Translations under genes and position numbers: made by a program
The notes under the pieces: model-generated
Seen by the model: the letters and a program-made list of their open reading frames with translations, nothing else
What the model was told of the DNA's origin: nothing
The model's database searches: none
Assembly: GCA_002441445.1 (NCBI GenBank)
Contig: DJWC01000157.1
Span: 10,463 to 60,920, forward strand
DNA: 50,458 bases
Origin: Pusillimonas sp. UBA6240
GTDB taxonomy: Bacteria > Pseudomonadota > Gammaproteobacteria > Burkholderiales > Burkholderiaceae_B
Direction of reading: 5' to 3'
Shown: one piece after another, positions 31,537 to 40,078 of the stretch
Numbering within the stretch: position 1 is the stretch's first letter
Layout: the number at the start of each line of letters is the position of its first letter

Positions 31537-32844
31537 ATGCAAGCATATGAATTGAGCGCGACTGAAGCATCGAAACAGATCGCCTCAAAAACGCTTTCTT
31601 GCGAGGAGCTCGCGCGCTCCACGCTAGCTCACATTGAAAGCCGGGAACCGCAAGTGAAGGCTTGGAGCTATGTGGACCGCGATCTCGTCATCCGTAATGC
31701 GCGCGAGTTGGATAAAACAACACCGAAGGGGCCACTGCATGGCTTGACGCTGGGCGTGAAGGACATCATCGATACTAAAAACATGCCCACCCGATATAAC
31801 TCGCCGTTGTATGAGAATCATCGCCCCGCCATCGACGCCGCATGCGTAGCCATCATGCGCAATTCCGGCGCACTGGTCGTGGGAAAGACGGATACAGTCG
31901 AGTTCGCCGCTGGCGGGCGCAACGCCGCCACACGTAATCCACATAATTTGAGACATACGCCGGGCGGTTCATCATCCGGCTCGGCCGCCGCGGTTGCGGA
32001 TCGGCAAGTGCACCTGGCTTTCGGCACACAAACTCGCGGTTCGCTCATACGCCCCGCCGCCTTCAACGGCGTCTATGCAATCAAGCCGACACATGGCGTG
32101 ATCAGCAACAGAGGGGTGCGGGCCTACGCTCCGTCGCTTGATACCATCGGTTGGTATGGCCGCTCGGTGCAAGACTTGCTGCTCGTCGCCCATGCATTTC
32201 AGCTTCCCGGCTTCGACCATGCCGCAGCAGCCACCCTGAAGGGTCTAAAAATCGGCCTGTGCCGAAGCCCGGCATGGGATAAGGCCGACATCCATGCACG
32301 CGCCGCGCTAATGCGGGCGGCGAGCCGCCTGGAAGCTGCAGGAGCGACGATCATCGAGTTGGCGCTGCCTGAATCCTTCAGCCTACTGGACGAGGCCGAG
32401 CAGTTGATCACCCGCTCCGAAGGACGTGCGACTTTTCTCGAAGAATATATACGCTTCCCGAACCTATTGCATGAAGCATTCATAGCATTGGTAGAAAATT
32501 CCACCCGGATAACACACACGCAATTGGTGGATGCATATGACCTGGCCGCCAAGTCCCGCCACATCTTCGACAAGCTGTTCGGCAAGGCTCTGGATGTCAT
32601 CCTGACGCCTTCATCCACCGGCGAAGCGCCCGAAGGGCTCCAGTTCACAGGAGACCCCGCATTCAATGCGATATGGAGCCTATTGCACGTTCCCTGCGTA
32701 TGCGTCCCGGCCGGCAAAAGCCCGAACCTGCTCCCTCTGGGAGTTCAATTGATCGGGCCCCGATTTTCCGACAGCCTGTTGCTCAGCATCGCCAACGCTT
32801 GCGCGCCTATTATCGACAGCAACGAGATACTGCCACTCGATTGA
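31537..32844 (+). CDS. Amidase-signature family hydrolase
   Basis: 435 aa from the ATG at 31537 (an ATG at 31516 lacks an RBS). The Ser-cisSer-Lys triad is visible: Lys75 in LGVKDIIDT, the Ser cluster 145-147 in TPGGSSSGSAAA, and nucleophile Ser169 in FGTQTRGSLIRPA, where most relatives read DTGGSIR. Cytoplasmic, no signal peptide. It hydrolyses an amide to a carboxylate and ammonia or amine. It is in line with the Bug receptor upstream; a 212-bp gap with its own promoter follows. The expected product would be an acid for the downstream acyl-CoA enzymes (inference). Confidence 0.92.
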   Translation: MQAYELSATEASKQIASKTLSCEELARSTLAHIESREPQVKAWSYVDRDLVIRNARELDKTTPKGPLHGLTLGVKDIIDTKNMPTRYNSPLYENHRPAIDAACVAIMRNSGALVVGKTDTVEFAAGGRNAATRNPHNLRHTPGGSSSGSAAAVADRQVHLAFGTQTRGSLIRPAAFNGVYAIKPTHGVISNRGVRAYAPSLDTIGWYGRSVQDLLLVAHAFQLPGFDHAAAATLKGLKIGLCRSPAWDKADIHARAALMRAASRLEAAGATIIELALPESFSLLDEAEQLITRSEGRATFLEEYIRFPNLLHEAFIALVENSTRITHTQLVDAYDLAAKSRHIFDKLFGKALDVILTPSSTGEAPEGLQFTGDPAFNAIWSLLHVPCVCVPAGKSPNLLPLGVQLIGPRFSDSLLLSIANACAPIIDSNEILPLD

Positions 32845-32980
32845 ACGAACGACAACGCATAAGCCCGGTCTCTCTCCGCGCAAGGCTTCGGGCACTTTAA
32901 GACTTATCGAAGCATGCGGACATTGACGACATAGATACATATCTCAACCGTTGATTTACGGGTAAACGATAGGAAAATCA

Positions 32981-33008
32981 TTGCGTCGATGGCAAATTTT
33001 TTTATGCT
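32981..33008 (+). promoter_or_regulatory. Putative promoter of the large GntR-linked operon
   Basis: TTGCGT (32981-32986), 16-nt spacer, TATGCT (33003-33008), about 50 bp before the start codon at 33057, in AT-rich DNA. The palindrome 33012-33022 lies just downstream, around the expected transcription start. Confidence 0.5.
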
Positions 33009-33011
33009 AAA

Positions 33012-33022
33012 CTGCATGCAAA
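33012..33022. promoter_or_regulatory. Putative GntR operator 1
   Basis: CTGCATGCAAA contains the perfect palindrome TGCATGCA. The same core with longer symmetry, TTTGCATGCAAA, lies upstream of the hydratase gene at 38860. The site is placed 4 bp after the -10 box, where a GntR repressor would block initiation. Confidence 0.5.
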
Positions 33023-33056
33023 TTAGTATCCTAAATAAAAATACCAGGAGACAGGA

Positions 33057-34439
33057 ATGCCCGGAGAGGTGGACCGCAGCTACGCATTAAAACTCGCGAG
33101 CTTTGCAGCCGAGCTCATCCATCATTCCGCCGACGCGCATGTGCGGCACGTGGCATCAACACGCCTGGCGGACACCGTTGCCTGCATGCGCGGGGCATTC
33201 ACCTCCGATGCCGTCCGGCAAGCGAAAAAGATGGCGGCCCGCTACTCTACGGTAGCGGCGAACGTGCCGGGCTCGAGCATACCGGGCAGTACGGAACGTG
33301 TCTCGATCGAAGCCGCCGCCTTCGTCAACGGCATCGCTGCGCGCTATCTGGATTTCAACGATATTTATCTATCGAAGGAAGCGGTCCACCCAAGCGACAA
33401 CATACCCTCGGCCATGGCGCTGGCCGAGGCGCTGGAGTCGACCGGCGAAGCGCTTCTTACCGCCTTGATCGTTGGCTACGAGATCCACTGCCGGCTGGCT
33501 GATACGGTATCCACTCGAAAGGGTAAATGGGACAATGTCATCCTTGGAGCGATCGCCGCCAGCGTCATGGCGGGCTCATTGCTCAAACTTGATACCGAGC
33601 AACAGGCCGACGCCATTTGCATGGCCACGGTCGGAAACATCGCGCTCATGGAAACCCGGGTGGGGTCGCTCTCCATGTGGAAGGCCGCTGCGGCGGCCTA
33701 TGCGTCGCGCGCCGGCGTATTCGCCGCGCTTGCAGCTTCTGAAGGGCTGAAGGGCCCTGGCCTCGCGCTGGAAGGCACGCATGGCTTATTTGCCCAGGTG
33801 ACTGGCTATCCCGAGAAGGATATCTTCACCACACCGATACAGGGCTTTCATTTGCTCGACACGCACATGAAAGCCTACCCAGCGCAATATTTTACGCAGA
33901 CTGCGATATCGGCGGCTCTTTCGGTACGTGGTCAGATCGATATCGCCCAAGTCGAAAAAATAACAGTCAACACTTTTGAATTCGGACGTATCGCAGCCGC
34001 CGACTCTGCGGAAAAATGGAATCCCACCACGCGCGAGACTGCGGATCACAGCATGCCTTACTGTGTAGCCGTAGCACTGCGGGACGGCGAACTGAATGAA
34101 GCCAGCTTCGAGCCCGCTTGTATCGCCCGCGAGGACGTGCGCGCGCTCATGCGAAAAATCGGAGTCAAGGAAGACCCATCGTTGACCGCCCAATATCCGG
34201 AGAAGGTAGCGACCCGGATCCAAGTCGAGTTACGCGGCGGGCGGTCCGCGCAAGCTTTGGTTGAGTATCCGCTGGGCCATAGCCGCAACCCCATGTCAAC
34301 CGAGGACCTTACCGCGAAATTCGTCGGCTTAAGCGGAAACACCGACGCTTCCCGCAGCTTACTCTCCGACCTCATGAATATCGAGGACCATGACGGGCCG
34401 AGCACCTCTGCTCTGCTGCGCCGCATCACTCAAGTTTGA
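33057..34439 (+). CDS. MmgE/PrpD-family protein, subtype a
   Basis: 460 aa; ATG at 33057 with AGGAGA about 7 nt upstream. Active-site loop YLDFNDIYLSKEAVHPSD (97-114; Asp99, Asp102, His111), and TRETADHSMPYCVAVAL. PLGHSRNPMSTEDLTAKF resembles the C-terminal segment of PrpD. Clearly the same subtype as the gene at 26633. It opens the long plus-strand group and precedes the ABC transporter genes by 51 bp. Reaction inferred: dehydration, or decarboxylation, of a hydroxy- or unsaturated polycarboxylate. Confidence 0.9.
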   Translation: MPGEVDRSYALKLASFAAELIHHSADAHVRHVASTRLADTVACMRGAFTSDAVRQAKKMAARYSTVAANVPGSSIPGSTERVSIEAAAFVNGIAARYLDFNDIYLSKEAVHPSDNIPSAMALAEALESTGEALLTALIVGYEIHCRLADTVSTRKGKWDNVILGAIAASVMAGSLLKLDTEQQADAICMATVGNIALMETRVGSLSMWKAAAAAYASRAGVFAALAASEGLKGPGLALEGTHGLFAQVTGYPEKDIFTTPIQGFHLLDTHMKAYPAQYFTQTAISAALSVRGQIDIAQVEKITVNTFEFGRIAAADSAEKWNPTTRETADHSMPYCVAVALRDGELNEASFEPACIAREDVRALMRKIGVKEDPSLTAQYPEKVATRIQVELRGGRSAQALVEYPLGHSRNPMSTEDLTAKFVGLSGNTDASRSLLSDLMNIEDHDGPSTSALLRRITQV

Positions 34440-34490
34440 AGTCCCACTACGAAGCAGACGAGTCATCCTTTTACTCCGCCGGAGGCCATT

Positions 34491-35501
34491 ATGCGTTTAC
34501 CCCTTTCCGTAATATTCAGTGCGTGTTTTTTTTCCGTCGCAACCATGGCCGCCTTCCGCGTACAAGCTGAAGACATGCCCGTCACGATCGCAGCAGGCGT
34601 TCGCGATCCCATTTATACGCATCTGTATGTGGCCTATAAAAATGGCTACCTAAAAGAGCAGGGGCTGGAGCCCAAGCTGGTGATCACGGGCAGCGGTTCA
34701 CGCGCGGCGCAACTGATGGTCACCGGCCAGGCGGATGCCACGATAGGCAATCCCGAGCATGTATTGGTGATTTCCAACGAAGGGCGGGCAACCGTCATGC
34801 TAGCCGCCTTCGACCAACGCAATACCTTCGGCAATATTCTGGTCAATTCAGATTCGGGGCTGAAAGAATTGAGCGATCTTAAGAATAAGCCGATAGGCAT
34901 CACAGCCACTGGCGGTGGCGCTTATTACTATGCCAGGTTCCTGTTCCAGCATAGCGGCCTTGCTCCCTCAGAAATCAAATGGATCAACCTTGGCAGCGTG
35001 GCCAATCTGGAAGGCGCCATGCGCAGCAAGCGCGTTTCCGCGGTCGTTGCCAGCTTATCGATGGTAGAGACCGCTAAAACACAAAAATATGGGTATACCT
35101 TGTTCGATTCACGCGATACCGATGCCTGGAACAAGGTCTTTGGCGGACCCATGCCGTCCTCAGTGGTCTATGCACTAGCTGACAACGTAAAGAAAAAACC
35201 TGAACTCTACCGGCGTGTCGTCAAGGCCATGATCCAAGCCGATGATTTTATAAAGAAGAACTCCGCCGAAACTATTGCGGAAGCCATCGTGTCCGAGATG
35301 GGCGGCCAATCGGTGCCGTCGCTCGTTCATGCAATCGACGCATATAAGAAAACATACTGGCGTCCGAGCGGGCTCAAGATCGAAGAACCCGAATACAAAC
35401 GTTGGCAACAATTCGCCATGGACAACGAGCTCCTCTCCAAACAAGATCTTGACAAATATGGCTATGCCAACTTGGTAAAAGATGTCGGAGCATTCCAATG
35501 A
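34491..35501 (+). CDS. ABC transporter substrate-binding protein, NitT/TauT (NMT1/SsuA-like) type
   Basis: 336 aa with signal peptide LPLSVIFSACFFSVATMAAF, cleavage near VQAE/DMP. The mature protein has VAYKNGYLKEQGLEPKLV, QLMVTGQADATIGNPEHVL and KPIGITATGGGAYYYARFL, typical of SsuA/TauA/ThiY-like proteins. The next gene overlaps it as ATGA and encodes the ATPase, giving a complete importer with two permeases. The ligand is unknown; the surrounding organic-acid genes suggest a carboxylate or an aromatic acid rather than a sulfonate. It coexists with Bug receptors in the same gene group. Confidence 0.9.
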   Translation: MRLPLSVIFSACFFSVATMAAFRVQAEDMPVTIAAGVRDPIYTHLYVAYKNGYLKEQGLEPKLVITGSGSRAAQLMVTGQADATIGNPEHVLVISNEGRATVMLAAFDQRNTFGNILVNSDSGLKELSDLKNKPIGITATGGGAYYYARFLFQHSGLAPSEIKWINLGSVANLEGAMRSKRVSAVVASLSMVETAKTQKYGYTLFDSRDTDAWNKVFGGPMPSSVVYALADNVKKKPELYRRVVKAMIQADDFIKKNSAETIAEAIVSEMGGQSVPSLVHAIDAYKKTYWRPSGLKIEEPEYKRWQQFAMDNELLSKQDLDKYGYANLVKDVGAFQ

Positions 35502-36337
35502 CCATACAGCGCTTACGCAGCGTGGAGGCGCGGCCTCCGGAAGCGCCGGCGGCTGTCACGGGTTACCCGGTTGTCCTGAAAGGCATCGGCAAGACCTTTC
35601 TTACGCAAAGCGGCCAGTTGGTTAAAGCCATTGACAATATCGATCTCGAGATCGAAGCGGGCGGCTTCGTCGTCATCGTGGGTCCGTCGGGCTGTGGAAA
35701 AAGCACTTTGCTGAACTGCATTGCCGGCCTTGAAAAGACAGAAACCGGAACTGTGACCGTAAACGGCCATCAAGTAGGCGGTCGGGTCACCGACGACGTT
35801 GGCTATATGTTCCAGCAGGATACGCTTTTCCCCTGGTACACCGTCGAGAAGAATATCGCGTTGGGTTTGCGTTATGCGGGAAAATTAAACCATGCCGAAA
35901 GCCGCGGGCGCGTTGACCATCTGCTCGAAATGGCGGACTTGTCCTCAGTGCGCAAGTCTTATCCATCCGAGCTTTCAGGAGGCATGCGCCGGCGTGTCGC
36001 GCTATGCGCGGCCCTGGCCATCCAGCCCCGCGTCCTGCTCATGGACGAACCCTTCGGCGCGCTCGATACGTTCACCAAGGCGTCGATTCAGCAATACTTG
36101 CTGAAGTTTTGGGATTCATTGAGACCGACCGTTATTTTTGTGACGCACGATCTGGAAGAGGCCGTTACCTTGGCTGACCGCGTCGTGGTGCTATCGCGCC
36201 GGCCAGCCTACATAAAAGAAATCATAGAGGTGGGCATAGACCGCCCTCGCGATGTGTATGCCGTGAAAGACACCCCCGAGTTCCTGACCGACTATCGCCG
36301 GACCTGGCGTGCGCTCGGTGGCGAATTCGATCATTGA
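35498..36337 (+). CDS. ABC transporter ATP-binding protein (SsuB/TauB-like)
   Basis: 279 aa. Walker A GPSGCGKS at 62-69, Q-loop Gln106/107 (YMFQQDTLFPW), signature LSGGM at 159-163, Walker B VLLMDEP at 179-185, switch His217 (FVTHDLEEA). The FQQDTLFPWYTV stretch is usual for the NitT/TauT subfamily. The start overlaps the stop of the binding-protein gene by 4 bp. It energises the two permeases that follow. Confidence 0.95.
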   Translation: MTIQRLRSVEARPPEAPAAVTGYPVVLKGIGKTFLTQSGQLVKAIDNIDLEIEAGGFVVIVGPSGCGKSTLLNCIAGLEKTETGTVTVNGHQVGGRVTDDVGYMFQQDTLFPWYTVEKNIALGLRYAGKLNHAESRGRVDHLLEMADLSSVRKSYPSELSGGMRRRVALCAALAIQPRVLLMDEPFGALDTFTKASIQQYLLKFWDSLRPTVIFVTHDLEEAVTLADRVVVLSRRPAYIKEIIEVGIDRPRDVYAVKDTPEFLTDYRRTWRALGGEFDH

Positions 36338-36346
36338 GTCTCCGCG

Positions 36347-37126
36347 ATGAAAAAGCTTGCCGTTGCCGCTACCCAGATACTTCTTCTTTTGATGATAGCC
36401 CTGTACTGGCAGTATGACAGTGTGGAAACGCAGCTGTTCAGTCGTCCGTCCATCATCATTCCGCGCGTGGTGGAGCTATGGCATGGCGTAATCGGTTTAC
36501 CGCCACTTTGGCGGCAAGTATCCGACACTTTGCAGGCAACGCTGCTTGGCCTGGCCTTGGGCATTGGTCTGGGGTTTTCCATCGGCGTGGTCTTTGCCGA
36601 GTTTCCCGTCATTCGGGAATCCGCGGCGCCTTATCTCAATGCAATTAATGCAGTGCCGCGAGTAGCTTGGGTGCCTGTGCTGACCATGATGTTCGGCTTT
36701 GGACTGGTCACCAAAATAATCATGTCCGCGCTCATCGTCTTCCTGGTTGTGTTTTTCAACGTGCTGGATGCCGCGACCCACGCCCCCGAGCATCTGCTTC
36801 GAAATGTGCGTGCGTTGGGCGGCTCCCGCTGGGCTTCGGTGCGCGATGTCCGCATATGGGTGGGGCTGGGCGCATTGATGGCAGCCCTGCCAAGCGCGGT
36901 AGCGCTTGCCCTGGTGGGCGTCGTGTTTGCCGAGTCCCTGGCCGCCGAAAGCGGATTAGGTTCCTTGATGTTCAATGCCATGCATGCCAATGACACCCGG
37001 GACTTGATGATTAGCGCCATTATGCTGGCGGCGATCGGTGTTGTCCTGGCCGGAGCGGTTCACGTGCTGCAATCGTGGCTGGCCATGCGCCTGCCGCAGG
37101 ACCTTCGTGGAGACAACCATGAATGA
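36347..37126 (+). CDS. ABC transporter permease 1 (SsuC/TauC-like)
   Basis: 259 aa, about six membrane segments: first at 3-20 (LAVAATQILLLLMIALYW), others around 60-85, 97-120, 123-140, 180-200 and 220-245. The EAA-like loop is NVRALGGSRWASVRDVRIWVGLGA. Together with the next gene, which overlaps it by 8 bp, it forms the membrane channel. Most SsuC/TauC systems use one permease as a homodimer; here two different ones are encoded. Confidence 0.93.
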   Translation: MKKLAVAATQILLLLMIALYWQYDSVETQLFSRPSIIIPRVVELWHGVIGLPPLWRQVSDTLQATLLGLALGIGLGFSIGVVFAEFPVIRESAAPYLNAINAVPRVAWVPVLTMMFGFGLVTKIIMSALIVFLVVFFNVLDAATHAPEHLLRNVRALGGSRWASVRDVRIWVGLGALMAALPSAVALALVGVVFAESLAAESGLGSLMFNAMHANDTRDLMISAIMLAAIGVVLAGAVHVLQSWLAMRLPQDLRGDNHE

Positions 37127-37904
37127 GGCGCAACGCATTCATCTGTTGCGGTTGCTGATCGGGATTGCGCTGCTGCTGCTCTGGCAATACGGCTCCTACC
37201 TTCCGGTCGTCGGCAAATTCCCGCTGTTCGATTCCTTTGTGGTATCCAAACCGACGGCCATCGCCGAATCGCTCTGGCTGCTATTTGTGCATCAGGGCTT
37301 TGGGATACATGTGGGCCTGACGCTGGGTGCCACGGCGGCGGCGCTGATCGCCGGCATTCTGGGCGGTATGCTGCTAGCGTTCATCTCGTACAACTTCTCT
37401 ACCTTGCGGCGCGTGTTAGCGCCCTTCGTGCAGTTTTTCAACACCCTGCCCCGTATCGTCATAGCTCCCTATCTGCTTATCGCATTGGGCACCGGAGTCA
37501 TGCCGCGCGTGCTGATGGCAGCGTCGTTCATTTTCTTCCTCGTCTATTTCAATGTGCTGTTTGGCCTGACGCGTATTTCCCAAACCCAATTGCGCCACGT
37601 GCAAATGTTGGGCGGCAATCGCTTTCATGAGTTTCTGACGTTGCAGCTGCCTATCGGCTTTGCCTGGACGATACGTTCATTTCCGCATGCCGTTGCCTAC
37701 GGGTTTGTCGGCACGGTCTTCCAGGAATTCGTCGGCGGTGACAGCGGGGTGGGTAGTGTGATGATTTATGGCTTGAACGAGCTGAACGCGGCAACCGTTA
37801 TGGCGACGGTGGTGACTCTTTCAGCCTTAGGTTGGGCGTTGTTCGAAATCGGCAGTTGGGTGGGCCGTGTATTCACCCCATGGCGTAAAGAACTGGGCGC
37901 CTGA
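37119..37904 (+). CDS. ABC transporter permease 2 (SsuC/TauC-like)
   Basis: 261 aa from the ATG at 37119 (MNEAQRIHLLRLLIGIALLL), which overlaps the end of permease 1 by 8 bp; the frame is open upstream, but that part is antiparallel to no known domain. EAA loop: HVQMLGGNRFHEFLTLQLPI. Several hydrophobic segments of permease length. Divergent in sequence from permease 1, so the pair is not a recent duplication. A heterodimeric channel is inferred. Confidence 0.93.
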   Translation: MNEAQRIHLLRLLIGIALLLLWQYGSYLPVVGKFPLFDSFVVSKPTAIAESLWLLFVHQGFGIHVGLTLGATAAALIAGILGGMLLAFISYNFSTLRRVLAPFVQFFNTLPRIVIAPYLLIALGTGVMPRVLMAASFIFFLVYFNVLFGLTRISQTQLRHVQMLGGNRFHEFLTLQLPIGFAWTIRSFPHAVAYGFVGTVFQEFVGGDSGVGSVMIYGLNELNAATVMATVVTLSALGWALFEIGSWVGRVFTPWRKELGA

Positions 37905-37946
37905 CATCCCTCATCGTGTCAATTCCGTAAAAACATAGGAAATAAA

Positions 37947-38720
37947 ATGCCTACACAGGAAAACAAGGATTTGGCGGGGCGTACCGCCATTGTTACAGGA
38001 TCCGGCCAAAATATAGGCCGCGCCATCGCATTAGCCTTCGCTCGACGAGGGGCCAATGTGACCATCAACGGCCTGCATAATCGTGACGCCGTAGAGTCCG
38101 TCGCGGCGGAGGCCCGGCGTCTTGGCGTGGAGGCATTGCCCGTGCTCGCCGACGTTGGCGACCCCAAGGCCGTGGAAGAAATGGTGCGCATGACGGCCGA
38201 CAAGCTCGGAAGCGTCGATATCATCGTTTCCAACGTCTCCCTTCGGCACCACCAGCCCTTCCTGGACATATCCGTGGAAGACTGGAATCACATCATCAAC
38301 AACAATCTCAGCTCGGCCTTTTACCTGGCCAAGTATGCATTGCCCCACATGGTAAGCCGGGGCTGGGGGCGCGTCATCCATATTTCAGGACGGGACGGGT
38401 TCTTTCCGAAGACGAATCGTGCGCACAACGTAACATGCAAGGCCGGTACCTTTGCGCTGGCCAAGGCAATCGCGGTGGAGTTCGGCCCCCAAGGCATCAC
38501 CGCAAACGCGATCGCCCCGGGCATTATTGAGACTACTCGCGACCCGATTCATTATCCCAATTTCGAAAAAGAGTACGAAGCGCGTCGCAATGCCATGCCG
38601 GTGCGCCGGCTCGGGCGCACCGAAGACATTGCCGAATCTTGTCTTTATCTGTGCTCGGAGGCGGGCGGATTTGTGACGGGGCAAATCCTGCATGTGAACG
38701 GTGGAGAGTTCATGTTCTGA
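37947..38720 (+). CDS. Short-chain dehydrogenase/reductase-like protein lacking the catalytic tyrosine
   Basis: 257 aa. The cofactor motif is TGSGQNIG (17-24), the NNAG element is altered to SNVS (95-98), Ser147 is present in HISGRDG, and Lys165 is present. The tyrosine of YxxxK is Asn161 (HNVTCK), with His160 just before it. The C-terminal GQILHVNGGEFMF is normal. Either the reaction is noncanonical, with His160 or another residue as acid/base, or the protein is not an oxidoreductase. It sits between the ABC transporter and the hot-dog hydratase, 42 bp after the former. Confidence 0.85.
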   Translation: MPTQENKDLAGRTAIVTGSGQNIGRAIALAFARRGANVTINGLHNRDAVESVAAEARRLGVEALPVLADVGDPKAVEEMVRMTADKLGSVDIIVSNVSLRHHQPFLDISVEDWNHIINNNLSSAFYLAKYALPHMVSRGWGRVIHISGRDGFFPKTNRAHNVTCKAGTFALAKAIAVEFGPQGITANAIAPGIIETTRDPIHYPNFEKEYEARRNAMPVRRLGRTEDIAESCLYLCSEAGGFVTGQILHVNGGEFMF

Positions 38721-38859
38721 AGGGCGCTCGAGCGACAGCGGATTCTGCCGCTGGTCCCTGTGGAGGCTCTTGACTGCTCACCCGGACTTACGGACGAATA
38801 CAGAAAGAACTGCGCCATATCGGCGGTAGGCCTGAGCCGCACTATTGACATCACCTAAT

Positions 38860-38871
38860 TTTGCATGCAAA
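38860..38871. promoter_or_regulatory. Putative GntR operator 2
   Basis: Perfect 12-bp palindrome TTTGCATGCAAA just before the start codon of the hydratase gene at 38877, preceded by TTGACA (38845-38850). It shares TGCATGCAAA with 33013-33022. The position suggests an internal promoter controlled by the same regulator. Confidence 0.5.
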
Positions 38872-38876
38872 GCTGA

Positions 38877-40067
38877 ATGCATATGAAGACAACGACAGCC
38901 CCCTCTCTGATCCGCAGCGGCGAAGACTCACCCGCCCTGTCCGACGAACAAATCGACGACGCGCGCAAGTTGATTGGCGTATGGCTACGCCGCGACGTGC
39001 ACACGCCCGCCATTTATGAACCCTTGTCTGTCCACGACATTCGCCGCTGGGCGCACTACAGCGTCGGCGACGACAACCCTCTGTTCTCCGATGTCGAATA
39101 TGCCAAACAGACGAATTGGGGCGTGGTCGTCGCGCCGCCTACCTTTCTATATACCATCGACAGCGGCATTATCGCGCCCGGATTACCCGGCATTCAGTGG
39201 ATTTTTGCCGGTTCCCGCTTCGAGCATTTCCTTCCTGTCAGGGCGGGCGACACCATTACGGCGCGCGCGCGCCTAATCGATGTGCAAATCAAATCCAGCA
39301 GCAACGTCGCCCGCTATGTCAACCAGGTGGGCGAGGTGCTCTACATCAATCAGAACGGCCAGCTCGTATGCCGCTACGAAGGCGACATCTATCGTATTCC
39401 GCGCAAACGCAGCGGAGGCGGCTTCAAGTTTGCGATCAAGGAAGCGAACGAAGCACCCCCGCCATACAAGTACACCCAGGACGAAATCGAAGCGATTGCC
39501 GAAGGCTATCGCACGGAATTCCGGCGCGGCAAGGCCGTCTTGTACTGGGAGGACGTCAACATCGGAGACGCACTGCCCACCTTGCAGAAGGGTCCACTCA
39601 CGCTAGTTGACATTGTGGGTTTCTATGCCGGCCGGCGTACCGTCTACAACGTCATGAAGTTGGCGTTCGCCGAACGGGACCGCCATCCAAGGAATGTCTA
39701 TTACTCCCCCACACGCAACATTCCCATGCACCCGGCCGCTGGGCATTTCGACGTCGAAATCGCGCATGAAATCGGCATGCCCGGCGCATACGATCAAGGA
39801 TGGCAACGCATCAATTGGGCGGGGCATCTACTTACCAACTGGTGCGGCGATCTGGGCTTCGTACGCCGCCTGGACGGAAGGGTCACAAAACCCAATCTGG
39901 TCGGAGACCTGACACGGATGCACGGCGAAGTAACGGGTAAAGAAAAAAGAAACGGCGAAGCCATCGTCGAGATCCGCTGGTGGGGCGAAAACCAGCGCCA
40001 CGAACAGAATTGCAGCGGGAAGGCAGAAGTTCGGCTTCCATCGCGCGATACCAGCCTTCGTTGCTAA
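38877..40067 (+). CDS. Double hot-dog MaoC-like acyl-CoA hydratase (FAS1-type dehydratase domain)
   Basis: 396 aa; ATG at 38877 (a second in-frame ATG at 38883; no strong RBS before either). The N-terminal hot-dog domain has YSVGDDNPLFSDVEYAKQTN with Asp66-Asn67-Pro68, the hydratase motif. APPTFLYTID and SRFEHFLPVRAGDTITARAR follow. The C-terminal half (about 215-370) carries the second hot-dog (VDIVGFYAGRRTVYNVMKLA, GAYDQGWQRINWAGHLLTNW). Expected to add or remove water at an enoyl-CoA. Eleven bp before the CoA-transferase, so same operon. Confidence 0.87.
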   Translation: MHMKTTTAPSLIRSGEDSPALSDEQIDDARKLIGVWLRRDVHTPAIYEPLSVHDIRRWAHYSVGDDNPLFSDVEYAKQTNWGVVVAPPTFLYTIDSGIIAPGLPGIQWIFAGSRFEHFLPVRAGDTITARARLIDVQIKSSSNVARYVNQVGEVLYINQNGQLVCRYEGDIYRIPRKRSGGGFKFAIKEANEAPPPYKYTQDEIEAIAEGYRTEFRRGKAVLYWEDVNIGDALPTLQKGPLTLVDIVGFYAGRRTVYNVMKLAFAERDRHPRNVYYSPTRNIPMHPAAGHFDVEIAHEIGMPGAYDQGWQRINWAGHLLTNWCGDLGFVRRLDGRVTKPNLVGDLTRMHGEVTGKEKRNGEAIVEIRWWGENQRHEQNCSGKAEVRLPSRDTSLRC

Positions 40068-40078
40068 GGGCCACAGAA

